Shown in pieces: positions 8,980-17,860 of a DNA stretch of 64,000 nt. The stretch lies in NCBI GenBank assembly GCA_947258715.1, contig CAMYJH010000010.1:1-64000 (forward strand), written 5' to 3'. A model generated the notes under the pieces. That model was not told the DNA's origin and made no database searches. It saw nothing but the letters and a program-made list of their open reading frames with translations. The position numbers were made by a program, and so were the translations under genes. Each line of letters starts with the position of its first letter. Position 1 is the first letter of the stretch. The DNA comes from an uncultured Gammaproteobacteria bacterium. GTDB lineage: Bacteria > Pseudomonadota > Gammaproteobacteria > HK1.

Positions 8980-11154
8980 ATGGATGTCACCCACATTCTT
9001 GATCCCCTGAACGAAGAGCAGCGTCAGGCCGTCACCGCGCCTCCAAGCCACACGCTAGTCCTGGCCGGCGCCGGCAGCGGCAAGACGCGGGTCCTCGTAC
9101 ATCGCATCGCGTGGATGTTGGCGACGGAGCAGGCGACGCCATTCAGCGTGCTTGCCGTCACCTTTACCAACAAAGCGGCGGCGGAAATGCGTGGGCGCAT
9201 CGAGCGCATGCTCGATCGGCCCATCGGTGGTATGTGGGTGGGCACCTTCCATGGTATCGCCCATCGTTTGCTGCGGACGCACTACGGGGACGCGGCTCTT
9301 CCGGAGGGATTCCAGATCCTTGACAGCGAGGATCAGCTTCGATGCATCCGCCGGGTGCTCAAAGACATGGACCTGGATGAAGCGCGCTGGATCCCCCGCC
9401 AGATCCAGGGCTACATCAACGCGCGCAAAGACGAGGGTCTCCGCGCCGCGCACCTGGTGGACAACGGGGATCCCTGGCTCGGCCAGATGCTGCGCATTTA
9501 CCGCAATTACGAACAGTCCTGCGAACGCAGCGGCATCGTCGATTTTGCCGAGCTTCTGCTGCGCGCCCACGAGCTGTTACGTGAGCGCGAGGACATTCTT
9601 GATCACTACCGGCGGCGGTTCAGTCACGTACTTGTGGACGAGTTTCAGGACACTAACGCGATTCAGTACGCCTGGCTGCGGCTGATTGCCGGCGACACCG
9701 GCTGGATGTTCGCAGTCGGCGACGACGATCAGTCGATCTACGGTTGGCGCGGCGCGCGGATCGAAAACATCCACCAGTTCTCCAAGGATTTCCCCCACGT
9801 TGCCACTGTTCGCCTGGAGCAAAATTACCGTTCCAGCGCCAACATTCTCACCGCCTCCAACGCGCTGATCGCGAACAACCAGGGACGGATGGGCAAAAAC
9901 CTCTGGACCAGCGGCTCTAAAGGCGACCCCATTCACTTGTACACAGCCTTCAACGACCTGGACGAGGCGCGGTTTGTCGTCTCTCGCATTCAACAGTGGG
10001 TGGAGTCCGGCGACCGGCGCGACGACGTCGCCGTGCTCTACCGCATCAGCGCCCAGTCGCGCGTTTTCGAAGAAGCGTTGCTGGCTTCGAGCATCCCTTA
10101 TCGGGTGCACGGGGGTCTGCGCTTCTACGAACGCGCCGAAATCAAGAACGCGCTCGCGTACTTACGACTCGTAGCCAACTGTCACGACGATGCCTCGTTC
10201 GAGCGCGTGGTCAACATGCCGGCGAGGGGAATCGGCGCACGCACGGTGGAGGCGCTGCGCGGCGCGGCGCGACATACCCAGGACTCGCTTTGGGGCGCCG
10301 CGCGCAAACTCATCGACGGCGGCCGGCTGCCGGCGCGCGCCGCGGGTGCAGTCTCCGAATTCATGGCGCTCATCGAACGGCTAGCCGAAGAGGTAGAAGG
10401 GCAGCCCCTCGAGGTGCAGATGGATGTGGTTATAGAGAAAAGCGGCCTGCTGGAGCATTACCGCCGCGACAAGACCGACCGCGCCCAGACGCGGCTCGAA
10501 AACCTGGAAGAACTGGTGACGGCGGCCAAGCAGTTCGAGCCGGACGAATTGGATGAAGGCGACCGCCTTGTAGCGTTTCTTTCCCATGCCGCTTTGGAAG
10601 CCGGGGAGGAGCAGGCGGCAGAGTGGGAAGACTGCGTTCACCTGATGACCTTACACGCGGCCAAAGGCCTCGAGTTCCCTCTCGTCTTCCTTGCCGGCAT
10701 GGAAGAGGGGCTATTCCCGCACCAGCGCAGCTCAGACGACGCCGCAAAGATCGAAGAGGAGCGAAGACTTTGCTACGTGGGCATGACCCGGGCAAAGCGC
10801 GTGCTGGTGCTTACCCACGCCGAAAGCCGCAGACTGCACGGCCAGGAGTACTTCCCCGCGCCGTCGAGGTTCTTGAGAGAAATCCCTTCTGAACTCCTGC
10901 AGGAAGTGCGTCTGCGATCCAGCGTGACGCGCCCGGTGAGCTTCGGCCGGCGCGCAAGAGGCCGAAACAACGCCCAGCCCTCGGATGACGTCGGCCCTTT
11001 CCGACTCGGCCAGAGGGTCGAGCACCCCAAGTTCGGCGAAGGCATCGTCTTAACCCTGGAAGGTCAGGGAAGTCACGCGCGGGTGCAGGTGAACTTCGAA
11101 AACACTGGCAGCAAGTGGCTGGTCGTGGCCTACGCGAACTTGCAGGCAGTGTGA
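8980..11154 (+). CDS. uvrD: DNA helicase II, UvrD
   Basis: This is a superfamily 1A 3'-to-5' DNA helicase for nucleotide excision and mismatch repair. The 724-residue protein has Walker A AGAGSGKT at 29-36, motif Ia TFTNKAA, motif II DEFQDT, motif III GDDDQSIYGWRGA, motif V LMTLHAAKGLEF and motif VI VGMTRAKR. The C-terminal tail (about 665-720), with RVEHPKFGEG, is the Tudor-like module that in UvrD/PcrA binds RNA polymerase, which separates it from Rep. The start is the ATG at 8980. Its stop codon lies inside the first unit of the heptamer repeat at 11151. It is followed by a convergent cytochrome gene and a shared terminator. Confidence 0.96.
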   Translation: MDVTHILDPLNEEQRQAVTAPPSHTLVLAGAGSGKTRVLVHRIAWMLATEQATPFSVLAVTFTNKAAAEMRGRIERMLDRPIGGMWVGTFHGIAHRLLRTHYGDAALPEGFQILDSEDQLRCIRRVLKDMDLDEARWIPRQIQGYINARKDEGLRAAHLVDNGDPWLGQMLRIYRNYEQSCERSGIVDFAELLLRAHELLREREDILDHYRRRFSHVLVDEFQDTNAIQYAWLRLIAGDTGWMFAVGDDDQSIYGWRGARIENIHQFSKDFPHVATVRLEQNYRSSANILTASNALIANNQGRMGKNLWTSGSKGDPIHLYTAFNDLDEARFVVSRIQQWVESGDRRDDVAVLYRISAQSRVFEEALLASSIPYRVHGGLRFYERAEIKNALAYLRLVANCHDDASFERVVNMPARGIGARTVEALRGAARHTQDSLWGAARKLIDGGRLPARAAGAVSEFMALIERLAEEVEGQPLEVQMDVVIEKSGLLEHYRRDKTDRAQTRLENLEELVTAAKQFEPDELDEGDRLVAFLSHAALEAGEEQAAEWEDCVHLMTLHAAKGLEFPLVFLAGMEEGLFPHQRSSDDAAKIEEERRLCYVGMTRAKRVLVLTHAESRRLHGQEYFPAPSRFLREIPSELLQEVRLRSSVTRPVSFGRRARGRNNAQPSDDVGPFRLGQRVEHPKFGEGIVLTLEGQGSHARVQVNFENTGSKWLVVAYANLQAV

Positions 11155-11258
11155 CGCGTGATGCGTGATGCGTAATGGATGAGAGATCGCGCGTGTTGAC
11201 GAGTTCCCAGGGAGAGTTACGCTCATCGCATCACGCATCACGCATCACGCATCACGCA
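11151..11258. repeat. Heptamer inverted repeat after uvrD
   Basis: The left arm at 11151-11178 reads as four 7-base units: GTGACGC, GTGATGC, GTGATGC, GTAATGG. The right arm at 11221-11258 holds GCTCATC, then four perfect GCATCAC copies and a partial fifth. GCATCAC is the reverse complement of GTGATGC, so the arms can pair over about 28 bases around a loop of about 42. The uvrD stop codon (11152-11154) is inside the first unit. Related elements lie at 19972, 35112, 57944 and 58734. Confidence 0.85.
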
Positions 11259-11260
11259 CA

Positions 11261-11299
11261 AAAAAACCGCCGCCTCCTATTCGAAGACGACGGTTTTTC
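11261..11299. terminator. Bidirectional terminator, uvrD / cytochrome c
   Basis: A run of A followed by CCGCCG, a short spacer, CGACGG and a run of T forms a hairpin with one mismatch (about 11262-11298). It has an A tract on one side and a T tract on the other, so it can stop transcription from both convergent genes. Confidence 0.7.
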
Positions 11300-11323
11300 G
11301 AAATCCCGTATTGAGACGGCCGT

Positions 11324-11890
11324 TTAGCCGGAAATACCCGCCTGCTTGAGCATGTATTCGACGGCGTTGCGGATGTCCTGCTCGCTCAGACTCGGATTTC
11401 CGCCCTTGGGGGGCATCGCGTTCTTTCCGTTGAGCACGCTGTTGACGAGCCCGTCGATACCCTGCGCTACGCGTGTCTCCCAGGCGGCCTTTTCGTCCAG
11501 CTTGGGCGCGCCGGCAACACCGGCCGCGTGGCAGGCAACGCAGGCGCCGTTGTAGACCGCATCGCCGGATTTCGCGGCGACAGATGCCGCGGGCTGAGCG
11601 GCTGCTACCGGCTGCGCCTCCGGAGCCGCAGCCGCGGCAATCTTGTTCGGATCACCGATCCGTACCTCACCCAAAGGTTTAATACGTTCTAGGATGGCGC
11701 TGTTGCTGTTCTGCATGTCTTCAAACGCGGCGGAGCCTATAACGCGGGCGAGAAAAATCATGCACACCGTGAACAGAAACAGGAGCAGAATGATTACGGC
11801 GAACTGGCGATAAAAGATATCGTCGGCTTTGCTCAAGGCCTTTTTCCCCGCTACCAAGTGAGGCGACGTATGATGGCAAACCGCCCGCAT
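11324..11890 (-). CDS. Membrane-anchored c-type cytochrome (c5-like)
   Basis: This is a periplasmic electron carrier tethered by an N-terminal helix. From the ATG at 11890 the protein is 188 residues; a TTG about 20 codons further in, just before SKADDIFYRQF, is an alternative start. One transmembrane segment lies at about residues 29-52. An Ala/Pro-rich linker (about 85-110) leads to a single class I cytochrome domain with CVACH as the haem attachment site and a Met in NAMPPKGG as the likely sixth ligand. The domain resembles the cytochrome c5 family found in beta- and gammaproteobacteria. It could feed a terminal oxidase, but no respiratory genes are adjacent. It converges on uvrD. Confidence 0.88.
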   Translation of the reverse strand: MRAVCHHTSPHLVAGKKALSKADDIFYRQFAVIILLLFLFTVCMIFLARVIGSAAFEDMQNSNSAILERIKPLGEVRIGDPNKIAAAAAPEAQPVAAAQPAASVAAKSGDAVYNGACVACHAAGVAGAPKLDEKAAWETRVAQGIDGLVNSVLNGKNAMPPKGGNPSLSEQDIRNAVEYMLKQAGISG

Positions 11891-12229
11891 AGATACAAGT
11901 TGACGGCCGCCTGTGCGCCGCTCTGAAACCACGGTCAGCGGTATTTCAATCGCGGTGCAGGGGCGTTGGGTCATCCGGTCGTCACCTTTGGCGCGACTAA
12001 CACCTCCGCAGATTGTCTGGGGCCGGCCGGGCTCGGCGTTGCGCCCCGGGGTATCCGCCCGGTATGCTCAACCACTTTCCAGCCTATCCGCGTAGTCAGC
12101 TCAGTTGGGCGAGGTGGAAAAGGCAAAGGGTCCGCCGGACCTTTTTCCCGCCGAGCGTAGAGTAACGGCGGGCGAGTCCGGATCGTCGCTCCAGGGCTGG
12201 ATGCAAATCGGCACGGCTTTCATTGCCAT
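11891..12229. other. Intergenic region upstream of tRNA-Arg
   Basis: This stretch lies between the cytochrome start (reading left) and the tRNA (reading right). A short hairpin GGTCC-GCC-GGACC followed by five T at about 12130-12146 looks terminator-like on the plus strand, but no plus-strand gene precedes it. It may be an attenuator in the tRNA leader. I see no protein gene. Confidence 0.35.
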
Positions 12230-12306
12230 GCGCCCGTAGCTCAGTTGGATAGAGTGTTGGCCTCCGAAGCCAAAGGTCGCGCGTTCGAGTCGCGCCGGGC
12301 GCGCCA
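12230..12306 (+). tRNA. tRNA-Arg (anticodon CCG)
   Basis: The 77-base cloverleaf is complete. Acceptor arms are GCGCCCG and CGGGCGC. The D arm is GCTC-AGTTGGATA-GAGT, the anticodon stem TTGGC/GCCAA with loop CTCCGAA (anticodon CCG, reading CGG), and the T arm GCGCG-TTCGAGT-CGCGC. The CCA end is encoded (12304-12306). A terminator follows at once. No integrase or attachment-site repeat is seen at its 3' end. Confidence 0.97.
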
Positions 12307-12314
12307 ATTTCACC

Positions 12315-12338
12315 GGGGGGCGGGACGTCCCCCTTTTT
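12315..12338 (+). terminator. Intrinsic terminator of tRNA-Arg
   Basis: GGGGG, an eight-base loop containing GGGACG, CCCCC and then five T form a compact Rho-independent terminator nine bases after the tRNA. Confidence 0.75.
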
Positions 12339-12426
12339 GGCTCCCAGCGTTTAATTTCCTTATGGGGTGGCGGGAAGCCACGACTGCGGCGCAATACGCT
12401 TCGCTATTGCGCCCTACATCTCTTGC

Positions 12427-12879
12427 TCATTCAGTCCGCGCCTTGGTCAGCAAGCTGTCGAGCTGATTGGCGAAGGCCTGCCGGTCGCCCCTGCTGATCG
12501 CTGAAGGGCCGCCGGTATTCACGCCGAAGCTGCGCAGCTCGTCCATGACGTCGCGCATGGTCAGGCGCTCGCGAATGTTCTCTTCGGTATAAAGCTGCCC
12601 GCGGGGATTGAGTGCCAGCGCGCCTTTTTTCACCACCTCCGCCGCCAGCGGGATGTCTGCGGTGATTACAAGATCGTCTGCTTGCACCACCTTTACTATC
12701 CAGTTATCGGCAACGTCGAATCCGGCGGGAACTTGTTGCGACTTGATGAACTTCGATCTCGGTGTAGTTAGCGGCTGATTAGCGACCAAAGTCAGCTCTA
12801 CGCCGACCCGCTGCGCGGCTCTGTAAAGAATTTCTTTGATAACTTTGGGACACGCGTCCGCGTCCACCCAGATACGCAT
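12427..12879 (-). CDS. YaiI/YqxD family protein (DUF188)
   Basis: The 150-residue protein has the family's normal length. The N-terminal motif [13 protein letters not shown] and the later [11 protein letters not shown] and NPRGQLYT blocks are characteristic. The fold is PIN-like, with acidic residues (Asp at about 6 and 8, and Asp in TADIP) that could bind metal, so a nuclease role has been suggested for the family; the biological function is unknown. It lies just upstream of the convergent tRNA gene and 26 bases downstream of the HAD phosphatase, so the two may share a transcript. Confidence 0.9.
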   Translation of the reverse strand: MRIWVDADACPKVIKEILYRAAQRVGVELTLVANQPLTTPRSKFIKSQQVPAGFDVADNWIVKVVQADDLVITADIPLAAEVVKKGALALNPRGQLYTEENIRERLTMRDVMDELRSFGVNTGGPSAISRGDRQAFANQLDSLLTKARTE

Positions 12880-12905
12880 TTACAGCGTCCCAAAGCCGTG
12901 GACAG

Positions 12906-13580
12906 TCAACAAGTTTCCGGGCCCTTTGAGCGCAATAACTGCGGCAGCTGTTTCATGCTGTCGAAGACGATCGCTCCGGCGTTAATCAAGATCAAAGGAT
13001 CGCTCAGCCGAGCGTAGCCGAATACGGTCATTCCCGCCGCTACGCCAGCCCTGACCCCAACCTCCGAATCTTCGACGACTGCAGTTCGGGCCGGGTCTGC
13101 GCCCATTCGCTCGGCTGCAAAAAGAAAAACGTCGGGGTGGGGCTTTCCTCTTTCCACCTCGGTCGCCGAAAACAATCGACCGTCGAACCGATCCAAGAGG
13201 CCGGTAAGTCCCAAAGTCAGCGTCATCTTTTCGTGGTCGCCACTGGATGCCACACAGTAGGGTATGGAGATTCGATCCAGAGTGCATTCAATGCCGTCGA
13301 TGGGTCGCAAGTTCTCTGAGAGAGCAGCTCCCGTGCGCCGCTTTAGCTCTTCAACGAAGCCCGTTGGTGGCGGCGTTCCCAGGCGAGCTCGGATCGTTTG
13401 CAGGCAGGCGGTCATGGAACGGCCCATGAAATCTCTGAACATGTCCTCCAGCGTCACCTCGAGGCCCAGGTTGTTCAGCATTTCGGCAAAGATGACGTTA
13501 GCGATAGGCTCGCTGTCAACCAGTACGCCGTCGCAATCGAATATGACGAGCTCAAAAGAAGTCGGCTTTATGATCGTCAC
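12906..13580 (-). CDS. HAD-superfamily phosphatase (YieH/PGM-like)
   Basis: This 224-residue HAD subfamily IA hydrolase has motif I DCDGVLVDSE at about residues 14-23, with the nucleophile and acid aspartates. Motif II is the Ser in VASSGDHEK, motif III the Lys in RGKPHPD and motif IV EDSEVGVRAG. The helical cap (about 20-85) is of the beta-phosphoglucomutase/YieH type. Such proteins dephosphorylate small sugar phosphates, for example 6-phosphogluconate; the substrate here cannot be told from sequence. Overlapping orientation with YaiI downstream and ArgE upstream (51-base gap) suggests a three-gene minus-strand run without functional logic that I can see. Confidence 0.88.
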   Translation of the reverse strand: MTIIKPTSFELVIFDCDGVLVDSEPIANVIFAEMLNNLGLEVTLEDMFRDFMGRSMTACLQTIRARLGTPPPTGFVEELKRRTGAALSENLRPIDGIECTLDRISIPYCVASSGDHEKMTLTLGLTGLLDRFDGRLFSATEVERGKPHPDVFLFAAERMGADPARTAVVEDSEVGVRAGVAAGMTVFGYARLSDPLILINAGAIVFDSMKQLPQLLRSKGPETC

Positions 13581-13631
13581 GACGCCGCCCCTTTACGCAG
13601 CGTCATAGAACAAGACCGGGTCGAATTATTG

Positions 13632-14792
13632 CTAAGCCCAACAATGCCGAAACAGCCGAAGCAGGAACTTTTCGCACTGGGCCACCTGATCCAGGGCAAT
13701 GAATTCGTCCGGCTTGTGGGCCTGCTCGATACTTCCCGGTCCGCAGACCACCGCGGGCATTCCGCCCTGCTCGAAAAGCCCAGCTTCGGTGCCAAAGCCC
13801 ACCTTGGCAGCTGTGTTGGCACCAGTGAGCGACTTGGCGAGCTGAACGACCTCCGAGTCTTCGCTGGTGTTGAGCTCCGGAATGTGGGATCGGCGCTCCC
13901 AGTGAAAGCCGGTATTCACGGACACCGCGTGCATTTCCGGCAGCAATGTTGCGGCGAAGTCCTGGACCTCCTTGAGCAGCGCCACCGGATCGTCTTCGGG
14001 CAAATGGCGAAACTCGAACTCGAACTCGCACGATTTCGGCACAATGTTGAGCTGGGTTCCGCCGCGGACCACGCCCGTATGAACTGTGGTGTAAGGCGGA
14101 GACATCTCCGGGTCGAAGGGGCCGTCGTCGCGAAAACGCCTCGCCATGACCTTGAGGTAAGCGATCACTTCGGCTGCCGCCTCCACCGCGTTGACGCCCA
14201 AGTGCGCCATCCCCGAATGCGATTCCAGACCGCTCACCTTGCAGCAGTAGCTGAGCTTGCCCTTGTGGGCGCGCACCACCCTCATCATGGTGGGCTCGCC
14301 GATGATGCATGCTTTGGGCTTAACTTCCCGGGACGAGAGGCGCTTGATCAAACTGCGCACCCCCAGGCAGCCGATCTCCTCGTCGTAAGAGAAGGCAAAA
14401 TGCAGCGGGATCTTAATCGAGCCTTTCAAGAACTCCGGCGCCAGCGCAAGGCAAACGGCGATGAACGACTTCATGTCGGAGGTACCGCGTCCGAAGAGCT
14501 GCCCGTCACGCTTCACCATTTTGAACGGGTCGGAGCCCCACTTCTGGCCGTCCACCGGAACCACGTCGGTGTGTCCCGAGAGCGCGATGCCGCCGGTGTC
14601 GTCGGGGCCGAGGGTCGCGTATAAATTCGCTTTTGACCGCTGTTGGTTATACACAAGCTCGGATTCCACCCCAAGATCGTTTAAGTAACTTTGAACGAAC
14701 TCAATGAGTTCCAGGTTGGAGTTGCGGCTGGTGGTGTCGAAAGCGATCAGCCGCTCGATCATGGCGATGGACTCGGGGCGGGGGGACATCAA
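13632..14792 (-). CDS. argE: Acetylornithine deacetylase ArgE
   Basis: ArgE hydrolyses N-acetylornithine to ornithine in the linear arginine pathway. The 386-residue protein belongs to the M20 metallopeptidase family. GHTDVVPVDGQ carries the first zinc His and the general-base Asp. The bridging Asp is in GRGTSDMKSF. DEEIGCLG holds the catalytic Glu pair, EPT the further ligand, and the last His is missing from the usual C-terminal position, where GTEAGLFEQGG is seen, as is typical for ArgE-type proteins. ATG at 14792 or 14789 are equally possible. The ornithine decarboxylase-like gene at 60 kb would use its product but is far away. Confidence 0.9.
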   Translation of the reverse strand: MMSPRPESIAMIERLIAFDTTSRNSNLELIEFVQSYLNDLGVESELVYNQQRSKANLYATLGPDDTGGIALSGHTDVVPVDGQKWGSDPFKMVKRDGQLFGRGTSDMKSFIAVCLALAPEFLKGSIKIPLHFAFSYDEEIGCLGVRSLIKRLSSREVKPKACIIGEPTMMRVVRAHKGKLSYCCKVSGLESHSGMAHLGVNAVEAAAEVIAYLKVMARRFRDDGPFDPEMSPPYTTVHTGVVRGGTQLNIVPKSCEFEFEFRHLPEDDPVALLKEVQDFAATLLPEMHAVSVNTGFHWERRSHIPELNTSEDSEVVQLAKSLTGANTAAKVGFGTEAGLFEQGGMPAVVCGPGSIEQAHKPDEFIALDQVAQCEKFLLRLFRHCWA

Positions 14793-15148
14793 GGCTCCTG
14801 GACAGGTGATTGACCGGTTCTTGTCGCCTAACTATGCGTCAACGCGCGGCCCTATTTCCACACCGGGCCAGATGTCGCAGTGAGTGGGTGCCAGAGACAG
14901 TTTTTTCGACAATGCTGCCCGGCACAATTTCACCCCAGCACTCACCGCCGGGGTCCCCAATCGGCCATCAACGGTGGGGGCTTCCGCGGCCCGCCCGTCC
15001 GCCGTACGCTGCGTCCCAGCGTCCTCGCGAGGGGGCTCCGTTTGACTCCAGGGGTCTGATCCCGCATAAGTACGCGACACCCACGGGCGCCGCCCCGCCG
15101 GGCCCGCCCCGCATGAGCAAGAACAAACGCAAGAAGGAGGATATCGCG
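14793..15148. promoter_or_regulatory. Divergent region, argE / peptide ABC operon
   Basis: The 356 bases separate argE (minus) from the binding-protein gene (plus) and must contain both promoters. The right part, 15070-15115, is very G/C-rich. A strong ribosome binding site, AAGGAGG at 15134-15140, lies eight bases before the ATG at 15149 and fixes that start. An open frame runs through from 14810 in the same frame but has no protein-like composition. No operator is recognisable. Confidence 0.5.
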
Positions 15149-16735
15149 ATGAAAATTCTCAAACACGTCACCACTGTGGTTGCCGCCCTCCTGCTGGCGG
15201 TCGCCGGGGCGGCGAGTGCCAAGAATCTGACTATCGGGCTCGCCTCGGAGCCGACTGCAATCGACCCGCACTTTCACAATTTGACACCCAACAACTCACT
15301 TTTGGGTCACCTGTTCAACGCGCTGGTGCTCCAGGATGAGAACCAGAACCTGATCCCGGGTTTGGCGGTTTCCTGGCGCGCAATCGACGACACCACCTGG
15401 GAGTTCAAGCTTCGACAGGGGGTGAAGTTCCATGACGGCTCGCCGTTCACGGCCGATGACGTGATTTTCACCTTCGGGCGTGCGCCCGACGTAGAGGGCA
15501 GCCCGTCGAGCTTCGGAATCTATACCAAAGGCAAAGAGGTGGTGAAAATTGACGACCACACCATCCACATCAAGACCGAGCGGCCCTACCCTCTGATGCC
15601 CAATGATGTGTCGACCATCATGATCATTTCGGAGGAAAAGGGCCGCGGCGCGAAGACACCGGACTACAACTCCGGCAAGGCGGCGGTCGGCACGGGGCCG
15701 TTCAAGTTCGTTGAATACGTCCCTGGCGATCGCATCGTCTTCGAACGCAACGAAAGTTATTGGGGCAGCAAGCCTGAATGGACCAGGGTCACGTTCAAGT
15801 CGATCAAGTCGGGACCTTCCCGGGTAGCGGCGTTGCTGGCGGGAGACGTGGATATCATCGAACAAACACCCACGGTTGACATCGAGCGGCTGAAAAAAGA
15901 TCCGAAGCTGTCTTTGAGCCAGGGTATTTCCAACCGCGTCATCTACCTGCACATGGACCAGTTCCGCGAGGAGTCACCATTCGTCAAAGCGAAAGACGGC
16001 GGTAAGATGAAGAACCCGCTTTTGGATGCGCGGGTTCGCAGGGCCATTTCAAAGGCCGTTCATCGTGACGCCATCGTTGACCGGGTGATGGAAGGTATCG
16101 CCGTTAAAGCCGGCCAGCTCCTGCCCGAAGGCTTTTTCGGCCGCAGCCCCAAGCTCTCGCCGGAGCCCTACGATCCAGCCGGGGCGAAGGCCCTGCTGGC
16201 GGAGGCCGGCGTCGGTGACGGCTTCAAGCTGACCATTCATGGGCCCAACGACCGCTACATCAACGACGCCAAGATCGCCGAGGCGGTCGGCCAGATGCTG
16301 ACCCGCATCGGTATCGACACCGAGGTCGTGACCATGCCCCGAAGCGTGTACTTCAAGCGTGCGTCCCGCGGCGCTGAGGGTGGTCAGCCGGAATTCAGCT
16401 TCATCCTGGTCGGCTGGGGTTCGGGCACCGGCGAGGCCTCGTCGCCGCTCAAGTCCCTGCTGCACACCTACGACAAGGAGCGGGGCTTCGGTCCCTCCAA
16501 CCGTGGACGTCACTCCGACCCCGAGGTGGACCGGCTGATCGAAGACGCCCTCGCCACGGTGAACGACGCCAAGCGTCAGGATCTGCTCGCCAAGGCCACT
16601 GAGCTTGCCATCGGCCGCAATCAGGGCATCATCCCGCTGCACTACCAGGTGAACACCTGGGCGGCGAAAAAAGGGATCAAGTACCGCGCGCGCACCGACG
16701 AGCGAACGGTCGCCTACGGCGTCTACACCGAATAA
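15149..16735 (+). CDS. Peptide ABC transporter substrate-binding protein (DppA-like)
   Basis: This is a family 5 extracellular solute-binding protein for dipeptides, oligopeptides or nickel. From the ATG at 15149 (perfect Shine-Dalgarno) it has 528 residues. The signal peptide spans about 1-25, with Lys near the start, a Leu/Ala/Val core and an Ala-Ser-Ala cleavage site before KNLTIG. The mature start EPTAIDPHFHN and later VKFHDGSPFTADDVIFTF are hallmark family segments. It lacks a lipobox Cys, so it is free in the periplasm. It opens a five-gene importer cluster (15149-21115). A hairpin at 16795 may raise its level over the permeases. The exact substrate is not inferable; peptides are most likely given the DppBCDF-like partners. 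Confidence 0.92.
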   Translation: MKILKHVTTVVAALLLAVAGAASAKNLTIGLASEPTAIDPHFHNLTPNNSLLGHLFNALVLQDENQNLIPGLAVSWRAIDDTTWEFKLRQGVKFHDGSPFTADDVIFTFGRAPDVEGSPSSFGIYTKGKEVVKIDDHTIHIKTERPYPLMPNDVSTIMIISEEKGRGAKTPDYNSGKAAVGTGPFKFVEYVPGDRIVFERNESYWGSKPEWTRVTFKSIKSGPSRVAALLAGDVDIIEQTPTVDIERLKKDPKLSLSQGISNRVIYLHMDQFREESPFVKAKDGGKMKNPLLDARVRRAISKAVHRDAIVDRVMEGIAVKAGQLLPEGFFGRSPKLSPEPYDPAGAKALLAEAGVGDGFKLTIHGPNDRYINDAKIAEAVGQMLTRIGIDTEVVTMPRSVYFKRASRGAEGGQPEFSFILVGWGSGTGEASSPLKSLLHTYDKERGFGPSNRGRHSDPEVDRLIEDALATVNDAKRQDLLAKATELAIGRNQGIIPLHYQVNTWAAKKGIKYRARTDERTVAYGVYTE

Positions 16736-16794
16736 TCGTCGGACCTGGGCCGGGGGCGGCGCGTCCCCGGACCGGGTATTGAGCGGAGTGAATG

Positions 16795-16816
16795 GGCGGG
16801 CGCGTTGGCGCCCGCC
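16795..16816. other. Hairpin between binding protein and permease genes
   Basis: A perfect 9-bp stem (GGCGGGCGC / GCGCCCGCC) with a GTTG loop lies 59 bases after the binding-protein stop. It has no T tract, so it is more likely an mRNA-stabilising or processing hairpin than a terminator. This kind of element commonly lets binding proteins outnumber permeases. Confidence 0.55.
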
Positions 16817-16882
16817 GATTCTGCCTCGCTTGACCGGCATCGAAGAGACGCTGACACGAACTCACTTTAGCTTTTACGCCAC

Positions 16883-17860
16883 ATGTCCGTCTTCATTATT
16901 CGCCGCCTGCTTCAGGCCCTGGTCGTCATTTTTTTGATGTCGCTGATTGTTTTCGCCGGCATCAATATCGTCGGCGATCCGGTGGATCTGCTTATCAGCC
17001 CGGAGGCGGACCAGGCGGAGATCGAGGCCACCATTCGCCGTTTGGGTCTCGATCGTCCCTGGCACGAGCAGTACGGCTACTTTCTCCTCAACGCCTTCAA
17101 AGGAGACCTTGGCAACTCCTTCATATTCGCCGAGCCGGCGCTGAAGCTGATCCTCCAGCGGATGCCGGCAACGCTGGAGCTCGCCTTTGCAGCGATGCTC
17201 ATTGCCGTCGTTTTCGGCATCCCGCTCGGTATGTACGCGGGGCTGAAGCCCGATTCCACGACCAGCAAGACCATCATGGCCGGATCGATCCTCGGATTCA
17301 GCCTGCCCACGTTTTGGGTCGGGCTCATGCTCATCATGGTTTTCGCCGTCATGCTCGGCTGGCTGCCGTCCACGGGGCGAGGTGACACCACGGAGCTACT
17401 GGGGATCCAGGTCAGCTTTCTCACCTGGGATGGGATACAGCATCTCATCCTGCCGGCGTTCAACCTGGCGCTGTTCAAGATGTCGCTGGTGATCCGCCTT
17501 GCGCGCGCCGGCACCAAGGAGGTGGCGCTTCAGGATTACATCAAGTTCGCCCGCGCCAAGGGCCTGAGCTCACGCCGGGTGGTGCTGGTGCACGTGGCCA
17601 AGAACATCATGATCCCGGTGGTGACGGTGCTGGGACTGGAACTCGGCGGCGTGATCGCGTTCGCCGTAGTGACCGAAACTGTCTTCGCCTGGCCGGGCAT
17701 GGGCAAACTGCTCATAGATTCTATTCAGCTCCTCGACCGGCCGGTGGTGGTGGCGTACCTGCTGATTACCGTATTCATGTTCATCCTCATCAATCTGGTG
17801 GTGGACATCCTTTATTCAATCCTCGACCCGCGGGTCCGACTCAAGGACGTAAAGGCATGA
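16883..17860 (+). CDS. Peptide ABC transporter permease (DppB-like)
   Basis: The 325-residue inner-membrane permease has about six transmembrane helices and the N-terminal signature of the DppB/OppB group, beginning with the first helix at residues 8-30. The EAA loop facing the ATPases is at about 215-235 (KEVALQDYIKFARAKGLS). The start is the ATG at 16883. Its end overlaps the next permease by four bases (ATGA), so the two are translationally coupled and form the heterodimeric channel of the importer. Confidence 0.94.
   Translation: MSVFIIRRLLQALVVIFLMSLIVFAGINIVGDPVDLLISPEADQAEIEATIRRLGLDRPWHEQYGYFLLNAFKGDLGNSFIFAEPALKLILQRMPATLELAFAAMLIAVVFGIPLGMYAGLKPDSTTSKTIMAGSILGFSLPTFWVGLMLIMVFAVMLGWLPSTGRGDTTELLGIQVSFLTWDGIQHLILPAFNLALFKMSLVIRLARAGTKEVALQDYIKFARAKGLSSRRVVLVHVAKNIMIPVVTVLGLELGGVIAFAVVTETVFAWPGMGKLLIDSIQLLDRPVVVAYLLITVFMFILINLVVDILYSILDPRVRLKDVKA

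Noticed and set aside
12098-12108. A tRNA fragment upstream of tRNA-Arg (shared AGCTCAGTTGG)
   Set aside because: Only the common D-arm stretch matches; there is no acceptor, anticodon or T arm around it, so chance is enough.
12307-12426. Integration site at the 3' end of tRNA-Arg
   Set aside because: No integrase gene and no direct repeat of the tRNA 3' end are seen; ordinary chromosomal genes follow.
13398-14624. A 408-codon plus-strand frame opposite the HAD phosphatase and argE
   Set aside because: Both genes beneath it have full family motifs; the antisense translation has none.
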